From contig JAJRTS010000001.1 of NCBI GenBank assembly GCA_024278175.1, positions 1 through 64,000 on the forward strand: a stretch of DNA of 64,000 nt, written 5' to 3'. This document shows positions 9,812 through 18,374 of the stretch, piece after piece; positions within the stretch are counted from its first letter, which is position 1; each line of letters starts with the position of its first letter. Source of the stretch: Gemmatimonadales bacterium (GTDB lineage Bacteria; Gemmatimonadota; Glassbacteria; GWA2-58-10). Both the position numbers and the translations under genes were made by a program. Below the pieces are notes generated by a model that worked only from the letters and a program-made list of their open reading frames with translations, was not told where the DNA came from and ran no database searches.

Positions 9812-9840
9812 TTGACAAAACTCGCATACCTGCTTAAATA
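9812..9840 (+). promoter_or_regulatory. Sigma70-type promoter for the DUF3857 pair
   Basis: TTGACA at 9812-9817 and TAAATA at 9835-9840 are separated by 17 bases. The start codon at 9893 lies about 45 bases past the predicted transcription start. Confidence 0.75.
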
Positions 9841-9892
9841 CTTAGCAGATACGAAACTCCAGCCCCAGTGACACCCTTGCAGGGAGTAGCCC

Positions 9893-11872
9893 GTGCACAT
9901 CAGAATACCATGCTCCATCCTAGTAACCGTCATTATGCTCTCGGCGGTGGCCGTTGCACCCTCCGGTGCGGCCCAGGCCGGGCCGGAACTGATCGCCAGG
10001 CTGGCCGAAGCCACGGCGGAAAAGTACCCGGACACCAACTCGGTTGTGGTCGAAAACGTCCGTAAGTTCCGCTACAGTCAGGACGGCACCTACATCCACC
10101 GGGACTACGCCCTGATAAAAATCCTGACCGAGACCGGCAAGAAGCGCTGGGGTGAGCAGGGGCACGACTACAGCCGCAAGTACAATACGCTGAAAATCGA
10201 GAAAGCACGGGTAATCAAACCCGATGGCCGGGTGGTGGACGTACCTGAAGAGATGATCAAGGACATCACTCCCCCCGCGCTGGCCCGGATGAATATTTAC
10301 GACTCCGAGGTGCGGATGCTGATGGTCACCTTTCCCAGCCTCGAGGTGGGCGATGCCATCGAATACGAGGTGGTGGACAGTTGTTTCAGCGCGCCGATGG
10401 ACGGTCAGTTCGACTGGATGGACCTGTTGCAGGGTTCCGAGCCGATAGTGCACTACAAGGCGGAAATCACCGGCCCGGCCGCCCTGCCCCTGCACCATGT
10501 GGTCAAGGACGGCGAGGCCGGGTTTACGCTCACCACGGAAAACGGCCTGAACACCTACACGTGGGAAGTGCGCGGCGTACCCCGGATCGTGGCCGAGCCG
10601 GCCATGCCCTCCTACACCAGCTTCGCCCCGCGGCTGCTCGTTTCCACGATTGGCGACTGGCGGCAGGTCAGCAAGTGGTGGTACGAGATGACTTCGCGCT
10701 TCCGTATCGCCGACGACAGCCTGCGCGCGGTGACCCACCGGATTACCGCAGGAATGACAACGGACAAAGAAAAAATCAAGGCGGTCTATCATTTCGTGGC
10801 CCAGAAAATCCGCTACATGGGCCTGGGCACCGGCAAGAAAGCCGGGTTCGAGCCCAAGCCCGCCAGCGAAACCCTGGCCACCCGCTACGGGGTCTGCCGC
10901 GATGTGGCCGTGCTGATGAGCACGATGCTCGACGTTCTGGATATCGAAAGTTACGAGGTGCTCACCCGCGCCGGTGAACTGATCGATGAGGAAATCCCGA
11001 TTATCGCCTTCAACCACGCAATCGTGGCCCTGCCCGACGGCGAGGGGGGCTGGTATTTCAGCGACCCCACCGTGGAGAACAACCCCGACCTGCTGATGGC
11101 CGCGGAGGCGGGCGCCAGCATGCTGGTCTGCACCCCGGCGGGTGAGCCGCTGGTAACGAGCCCCCGCAAGAGCGCCGAGGAAAACATGGGCACGATCTCC
11201 GCCGTCAGCCGCGTGGAGTCCGATGGCCGGCTGGTCAGCGAGGTCACTATCTCCACGGCAGGAATCTACGACCTGGCCTTCCGGGGGTTTGTCAAGCGCT
11301 TCCCGCCCCGGCAACTGGAGAGCATCTGGCAGCGCATCGTGGGCGGAGTGCATCCCGGGGCGCGCCTGCTGGGGTTCAGCTCCAGCGACCCCGAGGACCT
11401 CTACACACCGTTCGGCCTCAAGTTCAGCTACGAGGTGGCCGACTACGCTATTTCCGCGGGCGAATACCTGCTGGTCAAAGCGCCGATTTCCACCAATAAT
11501 TTCGAGCTGATTCTGGGGCAGTTCCTGGCCGCCGCCGGCCTGCCGGAGCGCACCTACCCGTTCAACCTGGGTATGACCCTGGGCAGCACCCAGAGCGAGG
11601 AGCTGACCCTGCCCCCCGGCTACAAGGTCAAGAGTATGCCGGAGGCCGTGTCGATCGACGACGGGGACCTCAGCTACCGGATGGTCTACAGCGCCGACAT
11701 GCCCAGCGAGACCGATCCCTCGCCCAGCGTGCGCTACGCTAAGAAATTCCTGATCGACACGAAGCAGCTCAGCACACAGGAGTACAAGAGCCTCAAGGAA
11801 ATCCTTCGCGCCAGCAGCCGCAGCGGCCGTGGCGAGATTATCCTCGAAGCTGTCAACCGGGGAGGCAAGTGA
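9893..11872 (+). CDS. DUF3857 and transglutaminase domain protein, catalytic triad intact
   Basis: This 659-residue exported protein starts at a GTG with AGGGAG six bases upstream. A signal peptide is followed by a DUF3857 domain (about residues 50-230) and a transglutaminase core. The core keeps all three catalytic residues: Cys near 335 (TRYGVCRDVAVLM), His near 376 (FNHAIVAL) and Asp near 391 (YFSDPTVEN). The rest is a DUF2569/DUF3858-like beta-rich tail. Such proteins are common in the Bacteroidetes/FCB group; their substrates are unknown. Its TGA overlaps the ATG of the next, paralogous gene by one base (TGATG), so the two are translationally coupled and probably work together. Confidence 0.8.
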   Translation: MHIRIPCSILVTVIMLSAVAVAPSGAAQAGPELIARLAEATAEKYPDTNSVVVENVRKFRYSQDGTYIHRDYALIKILTETGKKRWGEQGHDYSRKYNTLKIEKARVIKPDGRVVDVPEEMIKDITPPALARMNIYDSEVRMLMVTFPSLEVGDAIEYEVVDSCFSAPMDGQFDWMDLLQGSEPIVHYKAEITGPAALPLHHVVKDGEAGFTLTTENGLNTYTWEVRGVPRIVAEPAMPSYTSFAPRLLVSTIGDWRQVSKWWYEMTSRFRIADDSLRAVTHRITAGMTTDKEKIKAVYHFVAQKIRYMGLGTGKKAGFEPKPASETLATRYGVCRDVAVLMSTMLDVLDIESYEVLTRAGELIDEEIPIIAFNHAIVALPDGEGGWYFSDPTVENNPDLLMAAEAGASMLVCTPAGEPLVTSPRKSAEENMGTISAVSRVESDGRLVSEVTISTAGIYDLAFRGFVKRFPPRQLESIWQRIVGGVHPGARLLGFSSSDPEDLYTPFGLKFSYEVADYAISAGEYLLVKAPISTNNFELILGQFLAAAGLPERTYPFNLGMTLGSTQSEELTLPPGYKVKSMPEAVSIDDGDLSYRMVYSADMPSETDPSPSVRYAKKFLIDTKQLSTQEYKSLKEILRASSRSGRGEIILEAVNRGGK

Positions 11873-13908
11873 TGACAACCAGGCCCGTCTTGCGTAATTT
11901 CATCCTGGCTTCTCTGGTTTTTTTGCTGTGCTCGTTCAGCGCCCGTCTGTGCGCTGAAATCCGCCTGGACGAGCAGCAGAGCGCCGCCCTGGTGGCCGGG
12001 GCCCCCACACTGGCCGAGTACCCTGCCGCCGGAGCGCTGATTCTCTACCAGGGCAAGCGGCTGAAAGTGCTTCCCGGTGGAACGCACGAGTTGACGGAAC
12101 ATCTGCTGGTCAAGGTCCTGCGTGACCGTGGCCGCGGCTTCGGCGACCAGAAGCGAAATTTCGACTCCGCAACCGACAGCGTGGAAATCCTGCTGGCGCG
12201 CACCTGGCTGCCAGAGGGCGGCAACGTGGCGGTCGAGGACAAGGCGATCAACGTGATTACTCCTCCCGAACTCACCGGCGCTACGGTCTACGCGGATATC
12301 AAGCAGAAAGTGATCTCGTTCGGCGCAATCCAGCCGGGCGCGGTAGTGGAGCTCCTCACCCGTACGATCAGCGCCCCCGACAGCGCGGACAGGACGGACG
12401 GGCAGTTGTACTGGGACATGGAGCTGTTCCGCTCCTCCGAGCCGATCCTTCGCAAACGCTACGAGCTGCTGCTGCCCGCAGGCGCTCCTGAGCCGCTGGT
12501 GGTGCGGCGCAACGGCCTGGACGCGGCGCAGACCGAGCAGGTTACGCTGGACGGCGGCGGCACTACATTTACGCAGTACGGCTGGGAAGCCTCCGGCATG
12601 GAAATGATCCAGCGGATCCCCAATATGCCGCCATCGAGAAGTTACGCGCCCTGGCTGCTGTTCTCCAACGCCCCGAACTGGGAAAACCTGGGCCGCTGGC
12701 TGGCCGAGCGCTTTTACCCCTCGGTGGAAACCGATGGTGAGCTGAAAACCAGAACTGATTCCCTGCTTACAGGCAGCGTCACCCGCGCGGACAGCGTGCG
12801 CGCGCTGGCCCTGTACGTGGCCACCGAGGTGCGCAATATCGCCCTGGCGCTGTCGCTCACCGGCTATGAGCCTACTACCGCCGGCAAGGTGCTCGGCAAC
12901 ATGTACGGCCACTCGCTGGACAAGGCCGTGCTGCTGGTCAGCATGCTGCGCGCCGCGGGAATCGAGGCCTGGCCAGCTTACGGCAGCGGGGACATGCTTG
13001 ACCTGCTGGAGGAGGGCGTACCCGCCCCGGCCCAGTTCGACCGCGTGATGGTCTACGTGCCGGGTGATTTTACCGATTCGACATTCGTCAATCCCCTCTA
13101 TGGCAAAGCAGATCGCCACGGCCTCTGGCTTCACCCCACCGCCCAGTACAACCGCTACGGTTACTACAGCCGCGGCCAGGGCAGCCGGGCGCTGGTGGTG
13201 CAACGCTCCGGCGGCACGCTGCACCGGGTGATGGAGTTCCCGCCGGAGAAAAGCCTCTCGCTGGTGCGCGCCGAATTTGTGCTCGCTGACAACGGAGATA
13301 TGACGGGAGTTTTCAACGCCGCCACGGATGGCCTGTTCGACATCCAGGCGCGCCTGAACCTCAAGGACGACACTCCGCGCGAACGCCAGCAGTATTTCAG
13401 CCGGGCGGCCAACGCGATCAACGAGGGAGCGGTGGTGACTGACGTGGAGCTCTCGGACCTTCGCGACCTGACCACAGCCGCCGGAGTGCGCTTCGAGTTC
13501 GCCGCGCCGGAGCTGGGAATCGTGCAGGGGGAGATGATGATCCTGCATCTGCCCGCTCCCCCGTTCGGCTTTACCGGCTTGCCCTATTTCCCGAACCTGG
13601 AGAGCAGGGAGTACCAGTTCGTGGCCGACGGGCCGTTCACGCTGGTGCGCGAGTACGCTATCGAGCTTCCACCGGGCTGGAAAGTGGCCTACATGCCACT
13701 CCGCGAGACGTTCGACTGCCGCTACGGCCGCTGGCTGATAGAGTGCACCCGCAGCGGAAACACCCTGAACCTTCGCCGCAGCCTCACTGTCGGCGCTCGC
13801 GGAGTGGACACGGATGGCTATGCGGAATTCAGGCGTTTTTTCCTCGGTTTCACCCTGCCGCGCCAGTCGTTGATTCTGCTGGAGCGCGATGATTCCACGG
13901 GAAGCTGA
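11872..13908 (+). CDS. DUF3857/transglutaminase paralogue with degenerate active site
   Basis: This 678-residue exported protein is paralogous to its upstream neighbour. The ATG at 11872 overlaps the preceding stop, with GGAGG six bases upstream; a GTG one codon earlier is possible. The fold is conserved but the triad is not. The position normally held by Cys reads YGHSLDKAVLL (Ser or Leu where family members have DCKDKA). The His motif reads FDRVMVYV with Arg in place of His. The Asp motif reads WLHPTAQYN with His in place of Asp. It is therefore predicted to be a non-catalytic partner or regulator of the active copy. A sigma70 promoter for the following gene starts 50 bases after its stop. 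Confidence 0.8.
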   Translation: MTTRPVLRNFILASLVFLLCSFSARLCAEIRLDEQQSAALVAGAPTLAEYPAAGALILYQGKRLKVLPGGTHELTEHLLVKVLRDRGRGFGDQKRNFDSATDSVEILLARTWLPEGGNVAVEDKAINVITPPELTGATVYADIKQKVISFGAIQPGAVVELLTRTISAPDSADRTDGQLYWDMELFRSSEPILRKRYELLLPAGAPEPLVVRRNGLDAAQTEQVTLDGGGTTFTQYGWEASGMEMIQRIPNMPPSRSYAPWLLFSNAPNWENLGRWLAERFYPSVETDGELKTRTDSLLTGSVTRADSVRALALYVATEVRNIALALSLTGYEPTTAGKVLGNMYGHSLDKAVLLVSMLRAAGIEAWPAYGSGDMLDLLEEGVPAPAQFDRVMVYVPGDFTDSTFVNPLYGKADRHGLWLHPTAQYNRYGYYSRGQGSRALVVQRSGGTLHRVMEFPPEKSLSLVRAEFVLADNGDMTGVFNAATDGLFDIQARLNLKDDTPRERQQYFSRAANAINEGAVVTDVELSDLRDLTTAAGVRFEFAAPELGIVQGEMMILHLPAPPFGFTGLPYFPNLESREYQFVADGPFTLVREYAIELPPGWKVAYMPLRETFDCRYGRWLIECTRSGNTLNLRRSLTVGARGVDTDGYAEFRRFFLGFTLPRQSLILLERDDSTGS

Positions 13909-13957
13909 AACCTTGTGGCGGCCGGTTTTTACAGGGGCGCGGGCCTGGGCTCGGCTA

Positions 13958-13986
13958 TTGTCAAAACGGACCGGGCGGGTTATATT
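13958..13986 (+). promoter_or_regulatory. Sigma70-type promoter for the cyclophilin lipoprotein genes
   Basis: TTGTCA at 13958-13963 and TATATT at 13981-13986 have a 17-base spacer. The predicted start of transcription is about 50 bases before the GTG at 14043. Confidence 0.75.
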
Positions 13987-14042
13987 ATCAACTTGAATAT
14001 TTTTGGTTTTCAACCGGCAATTAACCAGAGGTGGATACCAGG

Positions 14043-14684
14043 GTGCATTACCGGATAATTACCTGCTTTCGCAGTCGTCTGATGCTGTCGGCGATGATGT
14101 TGCTGGCCGCCGCTGTTGTTTCCTGCGACCAGCCCCCCGCGCGAACCGGCATGCAACTGGCCCGGACACGTGATTACGAGCAACAGAAAAGCGAGCGTGA
14201 AGTCTGGATATTCGAAACCAACCAGGGCGAATTCATGATCCTGCCGCTGCCGCAGGCCGCTCCAAAAACGGTCCGTCAGATTAAGGACCTGATCCAGCGC
14301 GGTTTCTACGATGGCCTGGCGTTCCACCATGTCGAGTCTGACAGGATGATCCAGGGCGGTGATATCAACAGCCGCGACGATGACCCGTCCAACGACGGGA
14401 TCGGTGACCCGGGCTTCACTGTCGAGCCGGAATTCAACGCGCCCAACCTGATGGGCAGCGTGGGTCTGGCCCATCCCCCCGGTGAGCCGGACAAGGCCAA
14501 CAGCCAGTTCTATATCCTGCTCGAGGACCGTCCCCAGCTCAACGGTCGTTTCACCGTGTTCGGCGTGGTTGTCGAGGGAATGGACGTGATACGGAAAATC
14601 TCCCGGATCCCTACCGATGACAGCGGACAGCCGTCCGAGCGTATCGAAATCAAGCACGTGTATGTCGATGAGCGCTATGTCTGA
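14043..14684 (+). CDS. Cyclophilin-type peptidyl-prolyl isomerase lipoprotein, catalytic Arg replaced
   Basis: I chose the GTG at 14043 because GAGGTGG lies about eight bases upstream; a GTG at 14031 is in frame but lacks one. A signal sequence ends in a lipobox (VVSC), so the mature protein is probably lipid-anchored. The cyclophilin fold is clear: FYDGLAFHHV, MIQGGDI, NSQFYILL and NGRFTVFG. Cyclophilins catalyse proline isomerisation with an Arg in FHR; here the motif is FHHVES (near residue 95), so the catalytic Arg is His. The protein may act as a binding chaperone rather than a full enzyme. A second cyclophilin with the normal motif follows 91 bases downstream. Confidence 0.8.
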   Translation: MHYRIITCFRSRLMLSAMMLLAAAVVSCDQPPARTGMQLARTRDYEQQKSEREVWIFETNQGEFMILPLPQAAPKTVRQIKDLIQRGFYDGLAFHHVESDRMIQGGDINSRDDDPSNDGIGDPGFTVEPEFNAPNLMGSVGLAHPPGEPDKANSQFYILLEDRPQLNGRFTVFGVVVEGMDVIRKISRIPTDDSGQPSERIEIKHVYVDERYV

Positions 14685-14775
14685 GGCGGGGAGCGGGGGC
14701 GGCAATTTCGCATTAAGAGCCTGGCGATGACTGTCGGCCCGACCATAAAACCGGACATTTAAAAAAGGATAAACG

Positions 14776-15456
14776 ATGAACCGATTTACTGTGCTGTTCG
14801 CCCTGCTCGCAATCCCCGCCGCACTGGTCATTTCCTGCTCAAACGGTAACAGCGCCGAAGAAAAGAAACCGATTGAACCGCCCAAGGCCCAGGTGCGTAA
14901 AAGCCCGGACCCGGCTCCCGGCAGCTCCAGGCTGACCGCCGAGAGCGAGGTGGCCGTTATCCAGACCAAACTCGGCTCGATAGTGATTCGCTTCTTTCCC
15001 CACGCGGCTCCGAATCATGTGAAAAATTTCAAGGCACTGGCCAAGAGCAAGTTTTACGACGGGTGCACTTTCCACAGGGTGATCCCCGGCTTCATGATCC
15101 AGGGCGGCGATCCCAACAGCAAGGACGACAACCTGCAGAACGACGGGATGGGCGGTGGTCCACGCAAACTGATGGCCGAGTTCAGCCAGATCAGGCATGA
15201 GCCCGGGATTGTCTCCGCAGCCCGCAGCGCCGATCCCAACAGCGCCAGCAGCCAGTTTTTCATCGTGGTTAAGGCGGCCCCGAACCTTAACGGCCAGTAC
15301 ACCGTGTTCGGCAAAGTGATCAAGGGAATGGAAGTGGCTGATAAAATCGTGGCCTTGCCGCGCGATGAACGCGACAACCCGGGCAAGGCGGCGCTGATCG
15401 AGAGTATCAGAATAGTCAAGGCCGGCGATGTGCCCGACCTCCAGTTGGACGAGTAA
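14776..15456 (+). CDS. Cyclophilin-type peptidyl-prolyl isomerase lipoprotein
   Basis: This 226-residue exported lipoprotein has a lipobox near VISC, followed by a Pro/Lys-rich linker to about residue 55 and a full cyclophilin domain. All key motifs are present: FHRVIPGFMIQGGD with the catalytic Arg, SASSQFFIVV and NGQYTVFGKV. It should isomerise Xaa-Pro bonds of envelope proteins. It is the active counterpart of the preceding gene and probably shares its transcript. It ends in TAA about 58 bases before the gyrA start; no terminator is visible between them. Confidence 0.88.
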   Translation: MNRFTVLFALLAIPAALVISCSNGNSAEEKKPIEPPKAQVRKSPDPAPGSSRLTAESEVAVIQTKLGSIVIRFFPHAAPNHVKNFKALAKSKFYDGCTFHRVIPGFMIQGGDPNSKDDNLQNDGMGGGPRKLMAEFSQIRHEPGIVSAARSADPNSASSQFFIVVKAAPNLNGQYTVFGKVIKGMEVADKIVALPRDERDNPGKAALIESIRIVKAGDVPDLQLDE

Positions 15457-15514
15457 CACGCTGCCGGACCTGTTTATAGTAAAATAGTTGAAGATTCAGC
15501 ACGCGAAGGAAACC

Positions 15515-17998
15515 ATGGCAATCGAGAACAGAGAAAAAGTAGTGACCCGCTTTATCGAGGATGAGATGAGGGACTCGTTTATCAACTACTCGATGAGCGT
15601 GATCATGAGCCGCGCCCTGCCGGACGTGCGCGACGGCCTCAAGCCGGTGCACCGCCGGATTATGTATTCCATGCACGAGCTGGGACTGGCTCCCAACCGG
15701 CCGTTCAAGAAAAGCGCCCTCGTGGTCGGTGACGTACTGGGTAAATACCATCCTCACGGCGATTCGGCCGTTTACGACGCGATGGTGAGAATGGTCCAGG
15801 ACTTCAGCCTGCGCTATCCGCTGATCCACGGGCAGGGCAATTTCGGCTCCATCGACGGGGATTCGGCGGCGGCCTACCGCTACACCGAGGCCAAGCTGCG
15901 CAACGTATCCGTGGACATGCTGGCGGATATCGAGAAGGGCACTGTCGATTTTGCGCCCAATTTCGACGACCGGCTGGAAGAGCCCGCCGTACTGCCGTCG
16001 AAAATCCCCAACCTGCTGGTCAACGGCTCCAGCGGTATTGCGGTCGGTATGGCCACCAATATCCCGCCCCACAACCTGGGCGAGGTAGTGGATGCCTGCA
16101 TAGCGGTGATCGACAACCCCGAGGTCACGGTCGATGAGTTGATGGAGATCGTGCCGGGACCGGATTTTCCCACCGGCGCTTACATCTACGGCCGCGAGGG
16201 GATCAAGGAAGCCTACCGTACCGGTCGCGGGCGGATCAGGGTGCGTGCCCGCGCCTACGTGGAAAACAAGAAAAACGGCCGCGACTCGATCGTGATCAGC
16301 GAAATCCCGTTTATGGTCAATAAGGGCAGGCTGCTGGAAAACATGGCCGAGCTTGTGCGCCATAAAAAAGTGGAGGGGATCAGCGACATCCGTGACGAGT
16401 CGGACCGCGACGGGATGCGGATCGTGATCGACCTGAAGCGCGACGCTTCCGGCGAGGTGATCCTCAATCATTTTTACACCAAGACGCAGTTGCAGAACAC
16501 GTTCGGCGTGATCAACCTGGCGCTGGTCGACGGGGTCCCGCGGGTGCTGGACCTGAAGGCGATGATCACGGAGTACCTCAAGCATCGCCACAACGTGGTG
16601 GTTCGCCGCACCGAGTTCGAACTTCGCAAGGCCGAGGAGCGGGCGCATATCCTCGAGGGCCTCAAGATCGCGATCGACAACCTGGATGCGGTTATTAAGA
16701 TTATCCGTGAAAGCAAGGACTCCGCCACGGCCCGCGATAACCTGATGAAGGGTTTCTCCCTGAGCGAAGTGTAGGCCCAGGCCATTCTCGACCTTCGCCT
16801 GTCCCGCCTGACCGCACTTGAACGCGAGAAACTGGACGAGGAATACAATGAGCTGCTGAAGACTATCGAGCGGCTCAAAGGCTTGCTCGCCAGCCTTGAA
16901 CTGCGGATGCGGATGATCAAGGAAGAGTTGATCGCAGTCAGGGACAAGTACGCTGACGAGCGCAGGACCGAGATCCTGGACGATGCCGGCGAATTCAATA
17001 TCGAGGACCTGATCGCCGAAGAGGAGATGGTGATCACGATCAGCCACAACGGCTATATCAAGCGGCTGCCCGTAACCACATACCGTCGCCAGGTGCGCGG
17101 CGGCCGCGGCAAGAGCGGCCAGACCACCCGCGAAACGGACTTCCTGGAGCATCTGTTTATCGCCAGTACGCACGACTATATCCTGTTCTTCACCGCGAAG
17201 GGGCAACTCTACTGGCTCAAGGTCTATGAAATCCCTCAGGCCGGGCGCACCGCCCAGGGCAAGGCGATTGTCAACCTGATCGAAATCGAAAAGGAAGATC
17301 AGATCGCCGCCATGCTTCCGGTGCGCAGTTTCAGCGAGAGCCAATTCGTGATGCTCGCCACGCGCAAAGGTCAGGTCAAGAAGACCAGCCTGTCGGCGTT
17401 CAGCCATCCCCGCCGCAACGGGATTATCGCTATCGGCGTGCCGGAGGACGATGTGCTGATCGAGGCAAAGATTACCGATGGCAGCCACGATGTGATCCTG
17501 GCCACCAGCAACGGGCAGGCTATCCGTTTTCCCGAGGACAAGGTTCGCCCGATGGGCCGTACGGCCTACGGCGTGCGCGGAATCAACCTTGAACACGACG
17601 ATTACGTGGTGGGCATGGTTACACTCAATCGCGACTCGACTCTGCTGGTTGTCAGCGAAAAGGGCCTGGGCAAGCGTTCCTCGGTGGAGGAATACCGTGT
17701 TACCAACCGCGGCGGCAAGGGGATTATCACCCTGCGCTCCACACCCAAGACCGGCAAGCTGGTCACGATCAAGGAAGTGGTTGATGACGACGAGATGATC
17801 CTGATCACGCAGCAGGGCCTGATTATCCGGATCGCCCTGAGCGGCGTCAAAGTGATCGGGCGCAACACCAGCGGCGTGAAACTGATCAACCTCAACAAGG
17901 GCGACAAGGTGGTGGACGTGGCCCGGATAGTGCCCGACGAGGATGATGATCAGGAAAACGGGATTCTCGACCAGAACCCGGAGGAAATCGAGCAATAG
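15515..17998 (+). CDS. gyrA: DNA gyrase subunit A, interrupted by an in-frame TAG at codon 420
   Basis: Breakage-reunion subunit of type II topoisomerase, 827 codons. The ATG at 15515 has AAGGA four bases upstream; a TTG nine codons earlier is less likely. The QRDR motif [10 protein letters not shown] and the active-site Tyr in [10 protein letters not shown] are present. The C-terminal beta-pinwheel carries a GyrA-box-like [11 protein letters not shown], which favours GyrA over ParC. After FSLSEV the frame has TAG (16772-16774) and then continues without shift as [16 protein letters not shown]. Other GyrA proteins have Gln at that exact place (for example [10 protein letters not shown] in E. 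coli). One C-to-T change from CAG explains it. The break falls in the coiled coil, so separate fragments should not work. It is either an artefact, a lethal or recent mutation, or a suppressed amber. Confidence 0.9.
16772..16774 (+). other. gyrA: In-frame amber codon inside gyrA
   Basis: TAG in the context GAA GTG TAG GCC CAG replaces the conserved Gln codon between the N-terminal domain and the coiled coil. The frame is open on both sides and homology continues directly. No ribosome binding site or good start follows it: the first start-like codon downstream, a TTG at 16883, lacks one. Confidence 0.95.
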
Positions 17999-18024
17999 CC
18001 TGGCTGACTATAGCATTCAGGATA

Positions 18025-18061
18025 AGCAAAAGCGGGATCGCACAGCGGTCCCACTTTTGCT
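18025..18061. terminator. Rho-independent terminator after gyrA
   Basis: A 13-bp stem with one mismatch (AGCAAAAGCGGGA against TCCCACTTTTGCT) has an 11-base loop and starts 27 bases after the gyrA stop. CTTTTGCTTTG at its end gives a modest T-run. Confidence 0.7.
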
Positions 18062-18126
18062 TTGCGCCCGGTTCTCTTGACAACCGGGCCGGATGGTTGA
18101 TATCTATTTTTAGTTTCATTTTAAAA

Positions 18127-18332
18127 GCGTGCTGAAAAATAGCGAAAGCATGGGTATTCGGTTGTCAATGGCCGTTCCTCGCTGTGTTGGCCGAAAACCG
18201 GCGGGGGCAACGCAACAGCTTGGGAAAATACAACTGACCGAATCAGTAAAAGAAACGGCTTGTCCTGCCCTTGACAACCAACCGAGTAAAATTTTCATCC
18301 CGGGGCGTTGAATGTCTTTATTTCAACGCCCC
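18127..18332 (+). repeat. Dispersed palindromic repeat, copy 2 (about 206 bp)
   Basis: This copy runs from GCGTGCTGAAAAATAG to TTTATTTCAACGCCCC. It carries the inner arms GGTTGTCAATGGCCGTTCC and GAAACGGC...CCCTTGACAACC and the 3' terminal hairpin GGGGCGTTGAA/TTTCAACGCCCC. The stretch GCTTGGGAAAATACAACT is identical to the copy at 53648. It lies between the gyrA terminator and the FabL-like gene, and its 3' hairpin ends about 43 bases before that gene's start, so it forms part of the leader or promoter region. Confidence 0.88.
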
Positions 18333-18374
18333 TCCAATGCAATACGAGCTGGGATTGTGGGAGGAGCCAGGATT

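Noticed and set aside
11734-14013. 759-residue minus-strand frame opposite the second DUF3857 gene
   Set aside because: It is antisense to a gene with clear domain structure and signal peptide; its composition is typical of a shadow frame.
15416-17995. 859-residue uninterrupted minus-strand frame opposite gyrA
   Set aside because: Although longer than either gyrA piece, it has no recognisable domain. The plus strand carries full gyrase homology on both sides of the TAG.
18312-18374. Upstream extension of the FabL-like protein from an ATG inside the repeat
   Set aside because: The extension is encoded by the dispersed repeat; the ATG at 18375 has a strong GGAGG and matches the family start.
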